From assembly GCA_014843695.1 (NCBI GenBank), contig CM026394.1, positions 43,005,787 to 43,069,786 on the forward strand: DNA of 64,000 nucleotides. Direction: 5' to 3'. This document shows positions 61,958-64,000 of the stretch, piece by piece. This DNA is from Archivesica marissinica. Taxonomy: Eukaryota; Mollusca; Bivalvia; Venerida; Vesicomyidae. Made by a program: the position numbers and the translations under genes. How positions within the stretch are numbered: position 1 is the stretch's first letter; each line of letters begins with the position of its first letter. Under the pieces are notes generated by a model. The model was not told the DNA's origin. It was given only the letters and a program-made list of their open reading frames with translations, and searched no databases.

Positions 61958-62280
61958 CAGATTTTAATAATGCATATTATTATATTTGTGATGTATTTGT
62001 AAAGATTGTAGACATGTAAATGGTTCATATATATGTATATGTCATTACTGTGCATGTGGTGAAATTAAACCCATTTTTTGTTTGATCTGTGAACACACAC
62101 GGTCAGTGACTTCATATAATTGCCCATTCGTCTAAAAGGCAATATAGACCGGAACAAGATGGTGGTTTCGTATAATAATAAAAATATTTTTTTAGAATAT
62201 ATTTATACATGTGTATTTGCATAATCATATAATCACAATCAGGTGATGGGCTGTTGACCATTAATGTGAATTATGTGGAA

Positions 62281-62512
62281 GTCGTGATAGCGCAGTGGAT
62301 ACGCATTCGCTTCAGGTGCGAAAGGTCCGGAGTTTGAGCCCCGCTGGAGCCGTTACAATTGTGCCCCTAGGCAAGGCATTTAAATTCCACATTGCCTCTT
62401 TTCTCTCCTTCATGGCGATGGATTCCATCAGGAATGAGGTCTCGAGAGTGATTAATATAAGTTGAAAGAACTTGTTTCGCAATCGAGCTAAATAAATTTG
62501 TATAAACTAATG
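62281..62512 (+). mobile_element. tRNA-derived SINE (family B), complete
   Basis: Head with A box GATAGCGCAGTGGATACG and B box GAGTTTGAGCC, body GCAAGGCATTTAAATTCCAC and GGCGATGGATTCCATCAGGA, tail AAGAACTTGTTTCGCAATCG shared with family A. Confidence 0.8.
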
Positions 62513-62850
62513 TGAATTAATCAATTAATTGCCAATGGATCATAGATGATTATTCACACCGCCGTCCCTGTCATTAATGGGAATCATGGTTAGATTTACT
62601 TAATTAATGAACTTACTTGGCAATGAATGTTATGAACTGAATAAAATATGTTTAAACTACTTGGCAATGAAAATGATGCCAAATCAGTGATTGATTCGCT
62701 CAAACATTTGTGATGCTGGTTTGTAGACCTGGTACTTTATCCATGTTTTATCAGCGTGCGATCCGTTGGAATAGGGGTAATACGGGAACGTATTTGTTGT
62801 AAATAATGTACCGGTATTTGAAATTATTGAATAACAGCATCATAATTATT

Positions 62851-63458
62851 TTAAAGCAGCATTACATCGTAGGAAATAAATGATATTTGAAAAATTCAAT
62901 TTTTACGTATGGATAGCAATGCTGCGACACATTCTAACATTATACTTTGTATGCTTATGTTCATTTGGTAAACAGTGTCTTTTTGCGATAAAATAAACTT
63001 GAAACCGAAAGTAGGACTTTCTGAGTCGATCGGTCACGCACTTGTTTACAACCGTAATGCATCGTCCGCACTTGGTTACATTCGGAATGCATCGTCCCCA
63101 TTTGTCCAACGTTGTCTTTTTTAATTAAATTACTTGATAGGTTGATTCATACCTCTTTTATCTAAGTCTTTTAGGGACCATTACTACATCCCCGCGAGGG
63201 GTTCGACATTAGAGGAAGATAGATAGTCTATCATGTTCAAAATATATAAGTTGTTTTCTACCACCTCTGTTGTTTCACACATGCGCACTGTGCATGTTTA
63301 CATTTCGTGTGTTGATAAACAAATTCGCGTATACGACGGTTTAAATTTATTGGAATTTTATCGTTTCTGAGCGACTATTTCGATTTTTGTAAACACACAC
63401 ACATTAGTATTTATATTTTACCCAAAACATCCTTTATTACGATGTAATGCTGCTTTAA
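62851..63458. mobile_element. TTAAAGCAGCATTACATCG TIR element, 0.6 kb
   Basis: Both ends read TTAAAGCAGCATTACATCGT inward. It includes GAAAGTAGGACTTT and ends with CATCCTTTATTACGATG. It carries a small SINE fragment at about 63180-63216. Confidence 0.75.
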
Positions 63459-63525
63459 ATGCAATATGTAGCATAGTGGTCCCTAATTGAATACAACAGT
63501 GTAGCAGACACAAGTAAATTATCTA

Positions 63526-63596
63526 CTGTCAAACCTGTGTTAAGCAGCCAGCCAAGGGAATTACAGAAAGTGGCTGCTTAGCACAGGTGGCTGCTA
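63526..63596 (+). mobile_element. CAGTCAAACCTG MITE, truncated left half
   Basis: Begins CTGTCAAACCTGTG and is cut after GGTGGCTGC, where two units of the 43-bp minisatellite follow directly. Confidence 0.65.
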
Positions 63597-64000
63597 TCAT
63601 ACATGTGTTGATGAACAATGCACATATACAACAGTGCTATCATACATGTGTTGATGAACAATGCACATATACGACGGTGCTATATTTCTTTGATTGTTTA
63701 CGTTTCTGTGTGGATATTTGGACACAGTCTCTCTGTTGTTTACCAAAAACCATCCTTTATTCTAATATGGTGTCATTTTAAATTCCTCGGGAAACAATAA
63801 TAGTAGCGTACTTACTTATTTATTACATGTACAGTCAAACCTGTCTTAAGCAGCCAGCCAAGGGAATCACAGAAAGTGGCTGCTTAACACAGGTGGCTGC
63901 TTAATAGAGGTCAAATGTATAACAAAACAACATTTTGGGAAACTGGCTGCTTAATACAGTTTGGCTGCTTAATGGAGGTGACTACTAACACAGGTTTGAC
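63597..64000 (+). repeat. second copy of the 58.7-59.2 kb segment
   Basis: Counterpart of 58685-59190; it lacks exon 7 within the window because the window ends inside the MITE. Confidence 0.85.
63832..64000. mobile_element. CAGTCAAACCTG MITE at window end
   Basis: Begins CAGTCAAACCTGTC after TA and runs to the last base, which is in the right TIR (GGTTTGAC). It is part of a duplication of 58.7-59.2 kb. Confidence 0.75.

Overview
This is animal nuclear DNA, most likely from a mollusc (bivalve-like) or another lophotrochozoan. It is AT-rich, has spliced genes with GT-AG introns, and is crowded with tRNA-derived SINEs, TIR elements, non-LTR retrotransposon fragments and about 25 tandem-repeat arrays. 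The taxon is an inference from gene and repeat style; nothing bacterial is present.

Two host genes can be assembled exon by exon with consistent phases. (1) On the minus strand, 35029 down to 15274, eight exons encode a 425-residue homologue of MSL1, the scaffold of the MSL histone-acetyltransferase complex. It has an N-terminal coiled coil split over exons 1 and 2 and a PEHE domain over exons 4-8. Intron 1 is about 11.5 kb and holds an 81-bp satellite, a 1000-N assembly gap and several transposons. The last coding exon lies in the edge of a minisatellite. (2) On the plus strand, 51188 to 59625, seven exons encode a 452-residue alpha-helical, TPR-like protein ending in a J-domain-like segment with an HPD motif. 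I do not recognise a named family.

The most unusual mobile element is at 37441-43029. It is 5.6 kb, has about 700-bp terminal inverted repeats and an apparent 3-bp target duplication, and encodes a large protein (986-codon open frame plus an upstream 225-codon frame). Its acidic motifs look like a FEN/PIN-type nuclease, and it has a Cys-rich CXC-like tail. It sits inside a non-LTR retrotransposon, which sits inside an older non-LTR retrotransposon: a three-layer nest. Other coding elements are a hAT transposase with an intact frame (3062-4741) lying in a 62-bp satellite, a second hAT fragment (about 49690-49945), a LINE 3' end (about 1310-2045), a reverse-transcriptase pseudogene on the minus strand (about 47760-48971) and a transposase C-terminal zinc-finger remnant (about 33620-34073).

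Layout: 1-15 kb is mostly minisatellites, a hAT element and SINEs. 15-35 kb is MSL1 with repeat-laden introns. 35-44 kb is the nested element. 44-51 kb is SINE, LINE and TIR-element debris. 51-60 kb is the TPR/J-domain gene with SINEs and MITEs in its introns. 60-64 kb holds MITEs and minisatellites. A recurring theme is that non-autonomous TIR elements carry tandem arrays grown from their own internal sequence (8.5-9.7, 57.8-58.9 and 60.8-61.8 kb). Another is a family of TTAA-flanked (piggyBac-type) MITEs with palindromic cores. The two host genes show no sign of functional linkage.
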